Program-made: the position numbers and the translations under genes
The notes under the pieces: model-generated
Seen by the model: only the letters and a program-made list of their open reading frames with translations
Databases searched by the model: none
What the model was told of the DNA's origin: nothing
In this document: positions 50,596-59,877 of the stretch, piece after piece
Layout: every line of letters begins with the position of its first letter
Numbering within the stretch: the stretch's first letter is position 1
NCBI GenBank assembly: GCA_017408885.1
Contig: JAFQTT010000007.1
Location: forward strand, 1-64,000
Source: Methanocorpusculum sp.
Lineage (GTDB): Archaea > Halobacteriota > Methanomicrobia > Methanomicrobiales > Methanocorpusculaceae
Direction: 5' to 3'
DNA length: 64,000 nucleotides

Positions 50596-51453
50596 TTATT
50601 TTGCTTCGCACAGTGCACAAATCTCGGACTTGTAGCAGAAGTAGTAGACGATTGCCATGAAGATAACTGCACCGACAATGTTACCAAGGGTAGACCAGAT
50701 AATGTTGTTGGTCCACATGCCAACCCAGTCAAGACCTGCAACTGCTTCGCCGCCAGTAATCATGTTAGTAATGATACCTGCCGGGATGAAGTACATGTTT
50801 GCAACACAGTGTTCGAATCCGGTTGCAACGAATGCCATAATCGGGAACCAGATTGCAACAATCTTGGAGATTACTTCATCTGCTGCGAGTGCAAGGAAGA
50901 TTGCAAGACAGACAAGCCAGTTACAAAGAATTCCCTTGAAGAAACAGGAGAGGATTCCCATTGCTCCTACATAGGAGACCTTTGCGGTTGCGATTCCAAT
51001 TGCACGAAGACCAAATGCAGTTGCAACAGCAGTTCCTGCGGCAGACCATGATACGTACGGACCAAAGGAGACAAGGAATGCCATAAACAGAGAACCAATA
51101 AGGTTTCCGATGTAAACGACAATCCAGAGATAAATCAGTTTACCAATACCAATGTGTCCCTGAAGCATGGACATTGGGGCAAACATTGCATCACCAGTGA
51201 AGAGTTCTGCACCGGTTAAGACAACAAGGACTAAACCGATTGGGAAAAGGGCACCGGTTACGAACTGAGCAATACCTGCTCCAAAGAAGTCAATGACTGC
51301 AGTAGAACCAACAGTTGCAAGAGCGGCACCCATTGCAATGTATGCACCTGCAAGGAATGCACGGACAAGCATGTTGAACGGTGCAAGACCGCACTTGCCT
51401 TTTCCGGCAGTTCCGATTTTAACGCAAACCTGCGCTGGACTAAATGTGACCAT
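50596..51453 (-). CDS. fdhC: Formate channel/transporter
   Basis: Protein of 285 residues with six membrane helices of the formate/nitrite (FNT) pentameric channel family. Motifs AGAYIAMGAALATVG, LFTGDAMFAPMSMLQGH and GFEHCVANMYFIPAGI are diagnostic. It brings formate in as methanogenic substrate. ATG 51453 follows GAGGTG by six bases; an upstream in-frame ATG at 51498 would lengthen the N-terminus by 15 unusual residues and is rejected. Confidence 0.95.
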   Translation of the reverse strand: MVTFSPAQVCVKIGTAGKGKCGLAPFNMLVRAFLAGAYIAMGAALATVGSTAVIDFFGAGIAQFVTGALFPIGLVLVVLTGAELFTGDAMFAPMSMLQGHIGIGKLIYLWIVVYIGNLIGSLFMAFLVSFGPYVSWSAAGTAVATAFGLRAIGIATAKVSYVGAMGILSCFFKGILCNWLVCLAIFLALAADEVISKIVAIWFPIMAFVATGFEHCVANMYFIPAGIITNMITGGEAVAGLDWVGMWTNNIIWSTLGNIVGAVIFMAIVYYFCYKSEICALCEAK

Positions 51454-51687
51454 AAATAACACCTCACAACCCAAATCAGGGTTTCTGCCCCAATTCAAGA
51501 TGCGTTAGTTTTTACTTAGTGCAGAAGGTATTTAAACTATGCGGTACGAATTCCGGATATAATAAGCTCTCAGTGAGAGAGAGTTTTATCACGGTTTTTC
51601 ATGATAATTCTAAGAAATAAACACAATAATTCACAACGAATAAGGGCAGACAAACACAATTGCACTCTGAAAAAAAGAAGAAATAAA

Positions 51688-52938
51688 TTATTTTCTGCGC
51701 AGTTTTACCGAGTTTTCATGCGCAAAAAGACCCTCAGCCTGCGCGAGGGTTTCGATAGTATCTCCGATTACATCAAGCCCGGTGCGGGAAACCATCTGAA
51801 CCTGTGAGCGTTTCATGAAGTGCCCGACATCCAATGCAGAATAGCTTTTTGCATATCCTGCAGTCGGCAGAACGTGATTGGTTCCGGATGCATAATCTCC
51901 GCATGCAACAGGAGTATATGGGCCAACGAAGATTGAACCTGCGTTGTGGATAGAGGAAAGCGAAGTCAGCGGGTCCTTTGTCATAATGCAGAGATGTTCC
52001 GGTGCGATATCATCGATAACAGAAAGGGCTTCTTCCAGGGTTTCGGTTACGATGTATCCGGAGTGGGAAAGAGACTTCTCCATAATTTCAGCACGCGGTG
52101 CATCGGCACTCTGCACATCAATTTCACGGCCTACAGCCTCAGCAAGCTCAGCACTGTCAGTTACAAGGACACATGCTGAGTTTGGATCATGTTCTGCCTG
52201 TGCCAGGACTTCTGCGGCAACGAATGCCGGATTTGCAGAATCATCCGCAACAATTCCCACCTCGCTTGGACCTGCCGGGAAATCAATCTCGGCATATTCT
52301 CTAAGCATCATCTTTGCCTGAGTAACAAAGACATTTCCCGGACCAACAATCTTCTGAACAGGACGGATAGTCTCAGTTCCAAGAGCCATTGCTGCAACAG
52401 CCTGAGCACCCCCAATCTGATATGCTTCAGTTACACCGGCAATATCAAGTGCAACCAAAGTCAGCGGATTTGCCGGCGGCGGAGTGCAGAGAACAATCTC
52501 TTTTACACCAGCAACACGGGCAGCGACTGTAGTCATCAGAACGGTGGAAGGGTATGCGGCGCGGCCGCCTGGAATATATGCACCGATTCTCTCGAGCGGG
52601 GTTGTCTTCACACCAAGAGTGATTCCGGGCTCCATCTCCTCAAGCCAGAGGGTCTTTGGTTTCTGGAGTTCGTGGAAGGCGGTGATTCTTGCCTCGGCTT
52701 CGATTAATGCCTGGACAAGCTCGGGCTCGACCATATCATATGCAGCATCAATCTGCTCCTGAGTTATTTTGAGGGTTTCAAGTTTCTGCTTATCGAATTT
52801 TTCGGTGAGTGCGAAAAGTGCGGCATCTCCGTTTGCTCTGACATCTTCGATGATGCCTGCGACAATGTCTTTAACATCGCTTAAGGAACCGCGGCGCTGT
52901 GCTTTCCACTCGTCAGCTACTACCGGCTGCCAAATCAT
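51688..52938 (-). CDS. hisD: Histidinol dehydrogenase
   Basis: Protein of 416 residues catalysing the last two oxidations of histidine synthesis (histidinol to histidine, NAD and Zn dependent). IVGPGNVFVTQAKMMLREY, IDFPAGPSEVGIVADDSANP and LAQAEHDPNSACVLVTDS are the family signature, and the late CGDYASGTNHVLPT supplies the conserved His near the active site. No other his gene is adjacent. Confidence 0.97.
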   Translation of the reverse strand: MIWQPVVADEWKAQRRGSLSDVKDIVAGIIEDVRANGDAALFALTEKFDKQKLETLKITQEQIDAAYDMVEPELVQALIEAEARITAFHELQKPKTLWLEEMEPGITLGVKTTPLERIGAYIPGGRAAYPSTVLMTTVAARVAGVKEIVLCTPPPANPLTLVALDIAGVTEAYQIGGAQAVAAMALGTETIRPVQKIVGPGNVFVTQAKMMLREYAEIDFPAGPSEVGIVADDSANPAFVAAEVLAQAEHDPNSACVLVTDSAELAEAVGREIDVQSADAPRAEIMEKSLSHSGYIVTETLEEALSVIDDIAPEHLCIMTKDPLTSLSSIHNAGSIFVGPYTPVACGDYASGTNHVLPTAGYAKSYSALDVGHFMKRSQVQMVSRTGLDVIGDTIETLAQAEGLFAHENSVKLRRK

Positions 52939-53027
52939 GTTAACAGTATTGGCTTTACAAGAATTTAGATATACGGATTGGTAAGAGAAACAGAGTTATT
53001 CAGAGTAGTAAAATTCAGAAAAATAAG

Positions 53028-53099
53028 TGCATCGACCGGGACTCGAACCCGAGTTTAGGCGTTGGCAACGCCTAGTGATAACCACTACACTATCGATGC
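53028..53099 (-). tRNA. tRNA-Gly (anticodon GCC)
   Basis: The minus strand folds as a full cloverleaf: acceptor GCATCGA/TCGATGC, anticodon stem AGGCG/CGCCT around TTGCCAA with anticodon GCC, and T-loop GGGTTCGAGTCCC. Discriminator A is at 53028 and CCA is not encoded. A TATA-like TTTTTAAA lies about 35 bases upstream. Confidence 0.96.
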
Positions 53100-53186
53100 A
53101 ATGTTGCTCTAATCTATACGCAGTTTGAGTTTAAAAATATTGTTATTTTATTTTTGAGTCAGAGGGGAGACAAAGGCATAAGAACC

Positions 53187-53216
53187 GAATAGAACAGAAG
53201 AGAAAAGGACGGACAG
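53187..53216. repeat. 30-bp dispersed repeat, copy 2
   Basis: GAATAGAACAGAAGAGAAAA followed by GGACGGACAG, near-identical to 31407-31436. It lies 90 bp upstream of the tRNA gene and just left of the 262-bp inverted-repeat element. Confidence 0.5.
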
Positions 53217-53265
53217 CTGAAGCGCGATAAAAGAAATACAGAATATACAAGAAATAGACTGAATG

Positions 53266-53527
53266 AAACAGGAGGTGATGCCGGTTTTAACAAGTGGTTA
53301 ATGACTCCACTCAACCGGCCGTCATCCCATCCACGTTATAGATTATACTTAGGTATTGTAAGTATATAGTGATTTCCCTCATAGTTGAGGTGATAAGATA
53401 ATAGGAGTTTGACCCCCCATTATCTTTTTTTGAGCAGTTGATACCACAATCGAATCTCTTTAGACAAGAGACAGATAATAGCGGCCGCTGCTAACGTGGA
53501 TGGGATAATATATATCACCCCCTGTTT
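53266..53527. repeat. 262-bp element with nested inverted repeats
   Basis: Outer arms AAACAGGAGGTGAT (53266-53279) and ATCACCCCCTGTTT (53514-53527) are inverted with one mismatch; inner arms ATCCCATCCACGTTA (53325-53339) and TAACGTGGATGGGAT (53492-53506) are perfect. Inside are further hairpins: CCGGTT/AACCGG (53281-53318), CCTCA/TGAGG (near 53380) and AAGATAAT/ATTATCTT followed by T7 (about 53395-53433). No coding frame and no evident target duplication. Either a structured RNA or a non-autonomous mobile element. Confidence 0.6.
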
Positions 53528-53674
53528 AGTTACTCTGGGTCATTACTCCAGGCATCTTATGATTCAATCTTCAAACATATAAATCCGCGCACATTCAAGA
53601 GATTGTGTACAAAATATCAACAAAATATTCACAAAATTGAGAAAAAAAAAAGCAGACTTCCTATGCGAACCACC

Positions 53675-53735
53675 GATTAGATACCCCCTCTACTGACTAT
53701 TATATATACGCATTGCCGTAGAGGAATATCTGATC
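53675..53735. other. Large palindrome downstream of the TetR gene
   Basis: GATTAGATA (53675-53683) faces TATCTGATC (53727-53735) and CCTCTAC (53687-53693) faces GTAGAGG (53718-53724); the loop contains TATTATATATACG. It could be a bidirectional terminator or an operator/promoter pair. Rest of the gap 53528-53777 holds nothing evident. Confidence 0.5.
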
Positions 53736-53777
53736 AGATTGATAATTGAGGATTAATAAAGAGAGTAATAATCCCCT

Positions 53778-54368
53778 TCACTTTCCCTTATTCACCGGAG
53801 AAATAATACTAAGCTTTAGATAAATCTCAGCAATCTCCTCCGGAGACTCTCTCTCATCCTTTTCAAGCCATGTCTGGAAAACACGATAGTGAGACGAATT
53901 CACATACTCCCTTAGATAATCAGCCGGAATATCAAGCTTCTTTGCAAGACCATTATAATTAATATGCTGTGCAAAGACCTCTTCCCAGAGCATATCCTTC
54001 ATCCTCTGCTGAAAATCAGCATCGCCCTTTCTTCCAAACAGAGCACGCATCATCGACAGATTCTGCTCGCAATAGTTAAAAAGACGAATAACCCGCTCCT
54101 TTACAGCATCAGTCTTAAACGGAATGCGTCCCGGAATAAGAGCTGCAAGTAAATCAGACTTAATCTTCTCTTCAAACGAATTTAGAAGATCATACTTATC
54201 ATCATAATGCTGGTAGAATGTACCGCGGCTTACATCAGCAAGATTTGTAATATCCTTGACTGTAATTGCATAGAACCCGATATCAGAGACAAGCTTGAGA
54301 AACGCATTAGTTATCGCATCCTCAGCTCTGATGTATCGGACATCCGATTTCTTATTGTTAATAATCAC
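53778..54368 (-). CDS. TetR/AcrR-family transcriptional regulator
   Basis: Protein of 196 residues. The N-terminal HTH ITVKDITNLADVSRGTFYQH followed by YDDKYDLLNSFEEKI is the TetR signature; the C-terminal ligand domain is helical and unassigned. GTG 54368 is chosen as start; the open frame upstream covers the operator-like palindrome and the end of the TRIC gene. Likely autoregulatory and possibly a regulator of the co-directional channel gene. Confidence 0.85.
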   Translation of the reverse strand: MIINNKKSDVRYIRAEDAITNAFLKLVSDIGFYAITVKDITNLADVSRGTFYQHYDDKYDLLNSFEEKIKSDLLAALIPGRIPFKTDAVKERVIRLFNYCEQNLSMMRALFGRKGDADFQQRMKDMLWEEVFAQHINYNGLAKKLDIPADYLREYVNSSHYRVFQTWLEKDERESPEEIAEIYLKLSIISPVNKGK

Positions 54369-54412
54369 GGTCTCTACAAATATATTATACACGAAAGAAT
54401 AAAATGTTTTAT

Positions 54413-54423
54413 GACACAGTGTC
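54413..54423. promoter_or_regulatory. Candidate TetR operator
   Basis: GACACAGTGTC is a perfect 11-nt palindrome, with partial extension as TTATGACACAGTGTCTTAT. It lies between the channel stop codon and the TetR start, beside TATA-like AT-rich DNA at 54377-54405. Confidence 0.45.
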
Positions 54424-55053
54424 TTATCTCGGATGAACAAGATGCCAGTGATACTTCTCTGCAAAAAATCTAAGAAGAACCACACTCAGCATACAAACTG
54501 CAGAAGCCGCGGCCGCCCCAAGCAGATTCCAGAGCAGAACACAGAGTACAGCGCCAACAATCACAGCAGACGCATAAAACTGCCGAACAAAAATACCTGG
54601 AACTTCTCCTGCGAAAACATCCCGGATAACACCGCCTCCAACTCCTGTTACAACTCCTGAAAATGCCGGAAGAAAAAACGAGGCCTCAGGATAGAGACTG
54701 TATGCAGTCTGCACCCCAACAACCGCAAAAGAGGCAAGACCTAAAGTATCCATCACAAGAAAAACGCGGTCACCGAATGCCTTGTGTTTTGCAAGCATCC
54801 CGCGAACGAACGGCATGCAGAACACAACAGCACACACTGCCGCCAAAAGTGCATAGGACGGGTCAACAAATGCCGAAGGAGGAGTAGAACCCAGAATCAA
54901 ATCCCGGATAATACCCCCTCCGACAGCCACAGATACGGCAAGCACAATAATTCCGAAGATATCCATCTTCTTTGAAATCCCGACAAGAGCTCCAGACACT
55001 GCAAAGGCAACGGTCCCAAGGATTTCGAATATGAGAAACAGCGCGCTTGTCAT
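54424..55053 (-). CDS. TRIC/UPF0126-family membrane protein (putative cation channel)
   Basis: Protein of 209 residues with seven predicted membrane helices in two repeated triplets, each with the conserved GGG(I/V)IRD motif (VGGGIIRDLILG and VGGGVIRDVFAG). Prokaryotic members (YicG, TRIC-like) are trimeric cation channels; some were earlier linked to glycine transport, so the substrate is open. Followed by the TetR gene after 55 bp. Confidence 0.85.
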   Translation of the reverse strand: MTSALFLIFEILGTVAFAVSGALVGISKKMDIFGIIVLAVSVAVGGGIIRDLILGSTPPSAFVDPSYALLAAVCAVVFCMPFVRGMLAKHKAFGDRVFLVMDTLGLASFAVVGVQTAYSLYPEASFFLPAFSGVVTGVGGGVIRDVFAGEVPGIFVRQFYASAVIVGAVLCVLLWNLLGAAAASAVCMLSVVLLRFFAEKYHWHLVHPR

Positions 55054-55070
55054 AAAAAATAGAGATTGTC

Positions 55071-55169
55071 CTAAGAGGTCAGGAGAATTCCGTCAGACAC
55101 GCCGAATACGGCAACAATGAATCCGATTGTAACAAGGAGGATTACTATAATGGCAACTGGTTTACTCAT
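55071..55169 (-). CDS. Possible 32-residue single-helix membrane protein
   Basis: Frame starting MSKPVAIIVILLVTIGFIVA, then VFGVSDGILLTS: a short N-terminus, one membrane helix and a small tail. No SD; a TATA-like TATTTTA lies about 25-30 bases upstream, compatible with a leaderless transcript. Ends 17 bases before the TRIC start. Coding status uncertain. Confidence 0.45.
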   Translation of the reverse strand: MSKPVAIIVILLVTIGFIVAVFGVSDGILLTS

Positions 55170-55238
55170 AGATGATATGAGGATGCCTGAGGTAAAATAG
55201 CTCTTGATTGAGGTAAAAAAAAAAGAAGTGGAGATATA

Positions 55239-56360
55239 TTATTTAAAGAAGCCGCGCTTCTTCTTGTCCTTCTCTTTTGGCTCGTCCTCTGACAAAGCAC
55301 CGTTTTCGATTGCGATAATCTTCTCGTAGAGTTCCCGCTCCTTTGCGGAAATCTTCTTCGGAGTTGCGATAATGATTCTGACAAGCAGGCTTCCATAATT
55401 ACCGCGCCGGCGGACACCCTCGCCCTGAATGCGTAAGCGTGTACCATAGTTGATTCTGGCAGGAACCTTTAACGCAACCTTCTTTTTGTCGATGGTCTCA
55501 ATCTCGACCTCGCAGCCAAGAACCGCCTGAGCCGGAGTAATCTCATACTGGGTTACAAGATTGTCCCCTTCGCGGTCGAACATCGGGTTGGAGACCACAT
55601 AGACCTCGATGTATAAATCACCATTCGGTGCTCCCGGATCTCCGGCCTCGCCGTAGCCTTCCATTCTAAGGCGCATACCGGAATCAATACCAGCCGGAAT
55701 ATTTACAGTAACCTTGCGGCGTACCTTCGTCTTTCCTGTACCATTACATTTGCGGCACGGAGACTCCGGAATCTTTCCGCGGCCATTACAGTCCGGACAG
55801 ACAGACTGAGTTACCATCTGACCAAAGATAGAGTTTCTAATCTGCTTAACCTGACCGGTTCCGTTACACTTGCGGCAGGTTGTGGTCTTCTTGGTCGAAC
55901 TGCCCGTTCCGTCACAGTCCGGACAGCTCTCGGTGTGCATAACCTCGATTTCCTTCTGAACGCCAAAGACCGCATCTGCTAAAGTAATCTGGATACGCAT
56001 AAGCGTATCATCACCCTGTCTTGGACCGCTCTGACGGCGGCTTCCTCCGCCGAAGAAATCAAAGATATCGCCAAAGCCGGAGAAGTCAGCATTAAATCCT
56101 GCCCCTCCCGCTCCCGAATAGTTTCCTTTGGAAGCGTTGGTGAAGTTGTCGTGACCTAACTGGTCATACTGGCGTCTCTTCGATTCATCGGATAAAACGC
56201 TGTATGCCTCGTTGATGGACTTGAACTTCTCTTCCGCATCCGCTTCCTTGCAGACATCCGGATGGTACTTCTTTGCGAGGTTCCGGTAGGCCTTCTTGAT
56301 TTCCGTTTCCGTTGCATTGCGGGAAACGCCTAACACATCGTAATACGATTCAGAACCCAT
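55239..56360 (-). CDS. dnaJ: Chaperone DnaJ
   Basis: Protein of 373 residues with the full type I layout: J domain ([16 protein letters not shown] in KYHPDVC), Gly/Phe-rich linker, a zinc domain with four CxxCxGxG repeats ([32 protein letters not shown]) and the substrate-binding C-terminus. Delivers substrates to DnaK. Ends in a basic tail ([12 protein letters not shown]). Third gene of the operon, 22 bp after dnaK. Confidence 0.97.
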   Translation of the reverse strand: MGSESYYDVLGVSRNATETEIKKAYRNLAKKYHPDVCKEADAEEKFKSINEAYSVLSDESKRRQYDQLGHDNFTNASKGNYSGAGGAGFNADFSGFGDIFDFFGGGSRRQSGPRQGDDTLMRIQITLADAVFGVQKEIEVMHTESCPDCDGTGSSTKKTTTCRKCNGTGQVKQIRNSIFGQMVTQSVCPDCNGRGKIPESPCRKCNGTGKTKVRRKVTVNIPAGIDSGMRLRMEGYGEAGDPGAPNGDLYIEVYVVSNPMFDREGDNLVTQYEITPAQAVLGCEVEIETIDKKKVALKVPARINYGTRLRIQGEGVRRRGNYGSLLVRIIIATPKKISAKERELYEKIIAIENGALSEDEPKEKDKKKRGFFK

Positions 56361-56382
56361 TGTTTCACCTTAAAAAGAAGGT

Positions 56383-58239
56383 TTAGTCCTTCTTTACTTC
56401 GTAGTCGGCATCGACAACGTTGTCGTCATTTCCGCAGGAACCGCAGTCGCCGGAGCATCCGTCAGCCTGTGCTGCCTGCTGCTCTTCCTGAATCTTCTGG
56501 TACATCTTGGATGTAACTGCAAAGACAACTTCCTGGAGTGCGTCCATCTTTGCCTTGATGTCATCGGTTGCTGCATCTTCCTTTGCGAGAAGTTCCTTGA
56601 GCTCAGATGCTGCGGCAGTGATCTTTTCCTTGTCTTCTGCGTCAACCTTGTCTGCGGTTTCCTTGTCGTTTACGAGCTTCTCTGCTGCGTAGACTGCATT
56701 GTCAGCATTGTTTCTAAGCTCAATCTCTTCGCGCTTCTTCTTGTCTTCCTCTTCGAACTGCTTGGCGTCGTTGACCATCTTTTCGATTTCGTCATCCTTG
56801 AGATCCTTTCTTCCGGTGATGGTCATGGACTGCTCGTGACCGGTTCCAAGGTCCTTTGCGGAGACGTGGACGATACCGTTTGCGTCGATGTCGAATGTGA
56901 CTTCAATCTGCGGCATTCCTCTTGGTGCCGGCGGGATTCCGGTAAGCTGGAACTTGCCTAAGCTGAAGTTGTCGCGGGCGAACTGACGCTCTCCCTGGAC
57001 GACGTGAATTTCGACAGAGGTCTGGTTGTCTGCTGCGGTGGAGAAGATCTGACTCTTTCTGGTCGGGATGGTGGTGTTTCTCTCAATGAGCTTGGTTGCG
57101 ATTCCGCCAAGGGTTTCGATACCTAAGGTAAGCGGGGTGACATCGAGTAAGACAACATCCTTTGCCTCTCCGGTTAAGACTGCTCCCTGGATTGCTGCAC
57201 CAAGTGCGACACACTCGTCCGGGTTGATGTTCTTGTCCGGCTCTTTTCCTAAGATCTTCTTGACTTCCTCAACAACCATCGGGACACGGGTGGAACCGCC
57301 GACAAGTAAGACGTGGTCGATGTCGGATGCGGACATGTTTGCGTCCTTTAAGACCTGGCGGACCGGCTCGACGGTCTTCTGTACGAGATCATCGATTAAC
57401 TGCTCGAACTTTGCACGGGTTAAGTCGATGTCTAAGTGCTTCGGGCCTTCTGCGCCTGCGGTGATGTACGGCAGGTTGATGTTTGCCTTCTGGAGGGAGG
57501 AGAGCTCAATCTTTGCCTTCTCTGCTGCGTCCTTTAAGCGCTGCATTGCAACAGGATCGTTCTTTAAGTCGATTCCTTCCTTCTTCTTGAACTCGTCTGC
57601 AAGGTAGTCGATGATTCTTGCATCGAAGTCGTCTCCTCCAAGGTGGTTGTTTCCGGCGGTTGCCTTAACCTCGAAGAGACCGTCATCAAGGGTTAAGATG
57701 GAGACATCGAATGTTCCGCCTCCAAGGTCGTAGACGAGAACGGTTACTTCGTTTTCCTTCTCAAGGCCGTATGCGAGTGCTGCTGCGGTCGGCTCGTTGA
57801 TGATACGAAGGACTTCAAGGCCTGCGATTTTTCCTGCGTCCTTGGTTGCCTGGCGCTGTGCATCGTTGAAGTATGCAGGGACGGTGATGACTGCTTTGTC
57901 AATCTTTTCGCCTAAGTATGCTTCTGCGTCGAGCTTGAGTTTCTGTAAGACCATTGCGGAGATTTCCTGCGGGGAGTATTTTTTGCCGTCAATGTCGACA
58001 GTGTAGTCAGAGCCCATGTGGCGCTTGATGGAGCTGATGGTTCTTAACGGGTTGGTGATTGCCTGGCGTTTTGCAACGTTTCCAACGAGTCTTTCGCCGT
58101 CTTTGGAGAATCCGACAACGGACGGGGTGGTTCTGAATCCTTCTGCGTTTGCGATAACGATTGGGGAGCCTCCTTCCATTACTGCGAGACAGGAGTTGGT
58201 GGTTCCAAGGTCAATTCCGATTACTTTGTTTGATGCCAT
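56383..58239 (-). CDS. dnaK: Hsp70 chaperone DnaK
   Basis: Protein of 618 residues with signatures [32 protein letters not shown] and [19 protein letters not shown], then the substrate-binding domain and a Cys/Gly-containing tail ([20 protein letters not shown]) that is unusual: most DnaK tails lack cysteines. Archaeal dnaK genes are generally thought to have come from bacteria. Confidence 0.98.
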   Translation of the reverse strand: MASNKVIGIDLGTTNSCLAVMEGGSPIVIANAEGFRTTPSVVGFSKDGERLVGNVAKRQAITNPLRTISSIKRHMGSDYTVDIDGKKYSPQEISAMVLQKLKLDAEAYLGEKIDKAVITVPAYFNDAQRQATKDAGKIAGLEVLRIINEPTAAALAYGLEKENEVTVLVYDLGGGTFDVSILTLDDGLFEVKATAGNNHLGGDDFDARIIDYLADEFKKKEGIDLKNDPVAMQRLKDAAEKAKIELSSLQKANINLPYITAGAEGPKHLDIDLTRAKFEQLIDDLVQKTVEPVRQVLKDANMSASDIDHVLLVGGSTRVPMVVEEVKKILGKEPDKNINPDECVALGAAIQGAVLTGEAKDVVLLDVTPLTLGIETLGGIATKLIERNTTIPTRKSQIFSTAADNQTSVEIHVVQGERQFARDNFSLGKFQLTGIPPAPRGMPQIEVTFDIDANGIVHVSAKDLGTGHEQSMTITGRKDLKDDEIEKMVNDAKQFEEEDKKKREEIELRNNADNAVYAAEKLVNDKETADKVDAEDKEKITAAASELKELLAKEDAATDDIKAKMDALQEVVFAVTSKMYQKIQEEQQAAQADGCSGDCGSCGNDDNVVDADYEVKKD

Positions 58240-58259
58240 AGTTTTTTTCCTATATATTT

Positions 58260-58769
58260 TCAGGGGTTGTTCGTTGAGACTGCAACTTTTGCGTGACGAA
58301 GGACTTTGTCACGCAGCATATATCCGGCGACAGCGACGTCTAAGATTTCTCCATCGGGCTTGTCAGATGGAAGAGCTGCGATTGCTTCGTGGAGTTCCGG
58401 GTCAAACTGTGTGCCGGCTGCGTTCATTTGTTCGATGCCGTTTTTCGAAAGGCTTGCGAGGAAGAATTTGTGAATCTGTTCTAATCCTTCGCGAAGGTTT
58501 TCGTCATTACTCTTTAATGCACGTTCGAAGTTGTCGACAACTTCAACGATGTCGAGTGCAAACTTTTCGGTTGCATAGCGGACGGAGTTTTCCTGGTCAC
58601 GCTTGCTTCTTTTGCGGTAGTTTTCGTACTCGGCAGCAAGACGGAGATATTTGTCGTTGAGTTCATCGTATTTTTTGGTGAGTTCTTCAACAACGTTTGT
58701 TTCAGGGACGGCATCCATGGTGTCTGCGTTTTCAGCAGGGGTGTCATTTACTATAGTTTCTTTATCCAT
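58260..58769 (-). CDS. grpE: Nucleotide exchange factor GrpE
   Basis: Protein of 169 residues: an acidic disordered N-terminus, a long dimerisation helix ([20 protein letters not shown]) and the β-domain with [20 protein letters not shown]. Exchanges ADP for ATP on DnaK. ATG 58769 is chosen, with AGGA ahead; earlier in-frame starts fall upstream of the predicted transcription start. Confidence 0.95.
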   Translation of the reverse strand: MDKETIVNDTPAENADTMDAVPETNVVEELTKKYDELNDKYLRLAAEYENYRKRSKRDQENSVRYATEKFALDIVEVVDNFERALKSNDENLREGLEQIHKFFLASLSKNGIEQMNAAGTQFDPELHEAIAALPSDKPDGEILDVAVAGYMLRDKVLRHAKVAVSTNNP

Positions 58770-58815
58770 GGGTTTTCCTGTTTCTCTTGTTGCACATAAA
58801 TTATGCATTGCAGTT

Positions 58816-58825
58816 CTATATATTG
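58816..58825 (-). promoter_or_regulatory. TATA box of the grpE-dnaK-dnaJ operon
   Basis: CAATATATAG on the minus strand, followed about 25 bases later by the expected start near 58797 and a leader of about 28 bases ending with AGGAAAACC before the ATG. No heat-shock operator was recognised. Confidence 0.6.
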
Positions 58826-58915
58826 TTTTTGGTGTTTGCAAGGAATCGGGGCTTATTCTGAGGCTGTTTCTCGTACAAGATTTACTTTTGGTAAAAGGCG
58901 CATGGATTGATGCGA

Positions 58916-58963
58916 AGCATCAAGACATGCGCTGTGAGCACGGCTCGAAGAGACGTGCGATGG
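58916..58963. repeat. Interspersed repeat between grpE and the GIY-YIG gene
   Basis: GCATCAAGACATGCGCTGTG, then AGCACGGCTCGAAGAGACGTGCGATG; the latter part is close to 28518-28548 and 541-575. Same family as the other CTCGAGCCATGAGC segments. Confidence 0.5.
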
Positions 58964-58990
58964 GCGCGAGGACAGACTGAAAGTCTATGA

Positions 58991-59647
58991 TTATTTACGA
59001 GGGCAGAGTTTTTCACGGAGCTCTGCTAAGACTTCGCCCTTGTAGGTAAAGTATAGTGTTCCCTGTAGAGGGTGTTTTGTCTTTTTTAGATTTTGGGCGA
59101 GAGCAGAAAGTGAAGTTGTTTCTCCATTGTATTCTATGTGGCGGTCATCAACAACTGCTGCTTTAATCTCTGGATTTTCGAGGAAAACGATTTCTTCCCC
59201 AGGTCTGATATTACACTCGCTAAAACGGAAAGGTCCAAGTCTTTGTCTCTCGCGAATCTCTTCAGCTATCTCTTCGTCTAACACCTCATGTCCTTCCGGC
59301 TTCATCCGTTTGAGCCTATCCTGTGTGCCACTTATTTTTGCAATACTCTCAAGAAGCCCGTATGCATCCTCAGCAGACATAGCATAGAACTCTTTAACAC
59401 GCTCCTTTCCGTCAAAGTTGTCTATTGTGCGCAAATCAGGGTTGAGTCTGTCAATGAGCTTATGGAGCTCTTTATCAGTTAAGGAACTTCCCACCTCATA
59501 CACTGCATACACACGGAAAGCAAAAGGAATTGTTTCGCTTCGGTTGAGCTGTTTTAAACGTGCTTCAATATTTTTAGCATACCCTATCTTAACATAGTCC
59601 GGAAATGAAGGGTTTGTTAGAATATAGATAACTCCTGTTTTTGTCAT
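58991..59647 (-). CDS. GIY-YIG/T5orf172 nuclease-like protein with DUF4357-like C-terminus
   Basis: Protein of 218 residues. GVIYILTNPSFPDYVKIGYA then EARLKQLNRS is the T5orf172/GIY-YIG core. The C-terminal portion VDDRHIEYNGETTSLSALAQ with GTLYFTYKGEVLAEL looks like the DUF4357/RAMA-type domain that accompanies restriction and modification enzymes. GGGTGA lies four bases before the ATG. May act on DNA in defence or in a mobile context; function not established. Confidence 0.8.
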   Translation of the reverse strand: MTKTGVIYILTNPSFPDYVKIGYAKNIEARLKQLNRSETIPFAFRVYAVYEVGSSLTDKELHKLIDRLNPDLRTIDNFDGKERVKEFYAMSAEDAYGLLESIAKISGTQDRLKRMKPEGHEVLDEEIAEEIRERQRLGPFRFSECNIRPGEEIVFLENPEIKAAVVDDRHIEYNGETTSLSALAQNLKKTKHPLQGTLYFTYKGEVLAELREKLCPRK

Positions 59648-59844
59648 GCAGTCACCCTCATGAGATATAAAAAATCAACTCAATTAATATTCTAATATTG
59701 AACCGTGAACAAATCAAACTTACGAAAACAAAAACACACCTCTCAGCATGTCAAGAAAAATATGCAGTCGCACACTCCAAACAAACAAAAACATAAATAC
59801 ACCACCCCACCGCCAAAACAAAAGAAGTACCCGACAAATAATGA

Positions 59845-59853
59845 TTTATATAA
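59845..59853 (+). promoter_or_regulatory. TATA box giving a near-leaderless transcript
   Basis: TTTATATAA lies 25 bases upstream of the ATG at 59878, so transcription should start within about five bases of the start codon. Confidence 0.6.
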
Positions 59854-59877
59854 TTTGCAGATAAATATTAATGTAAC

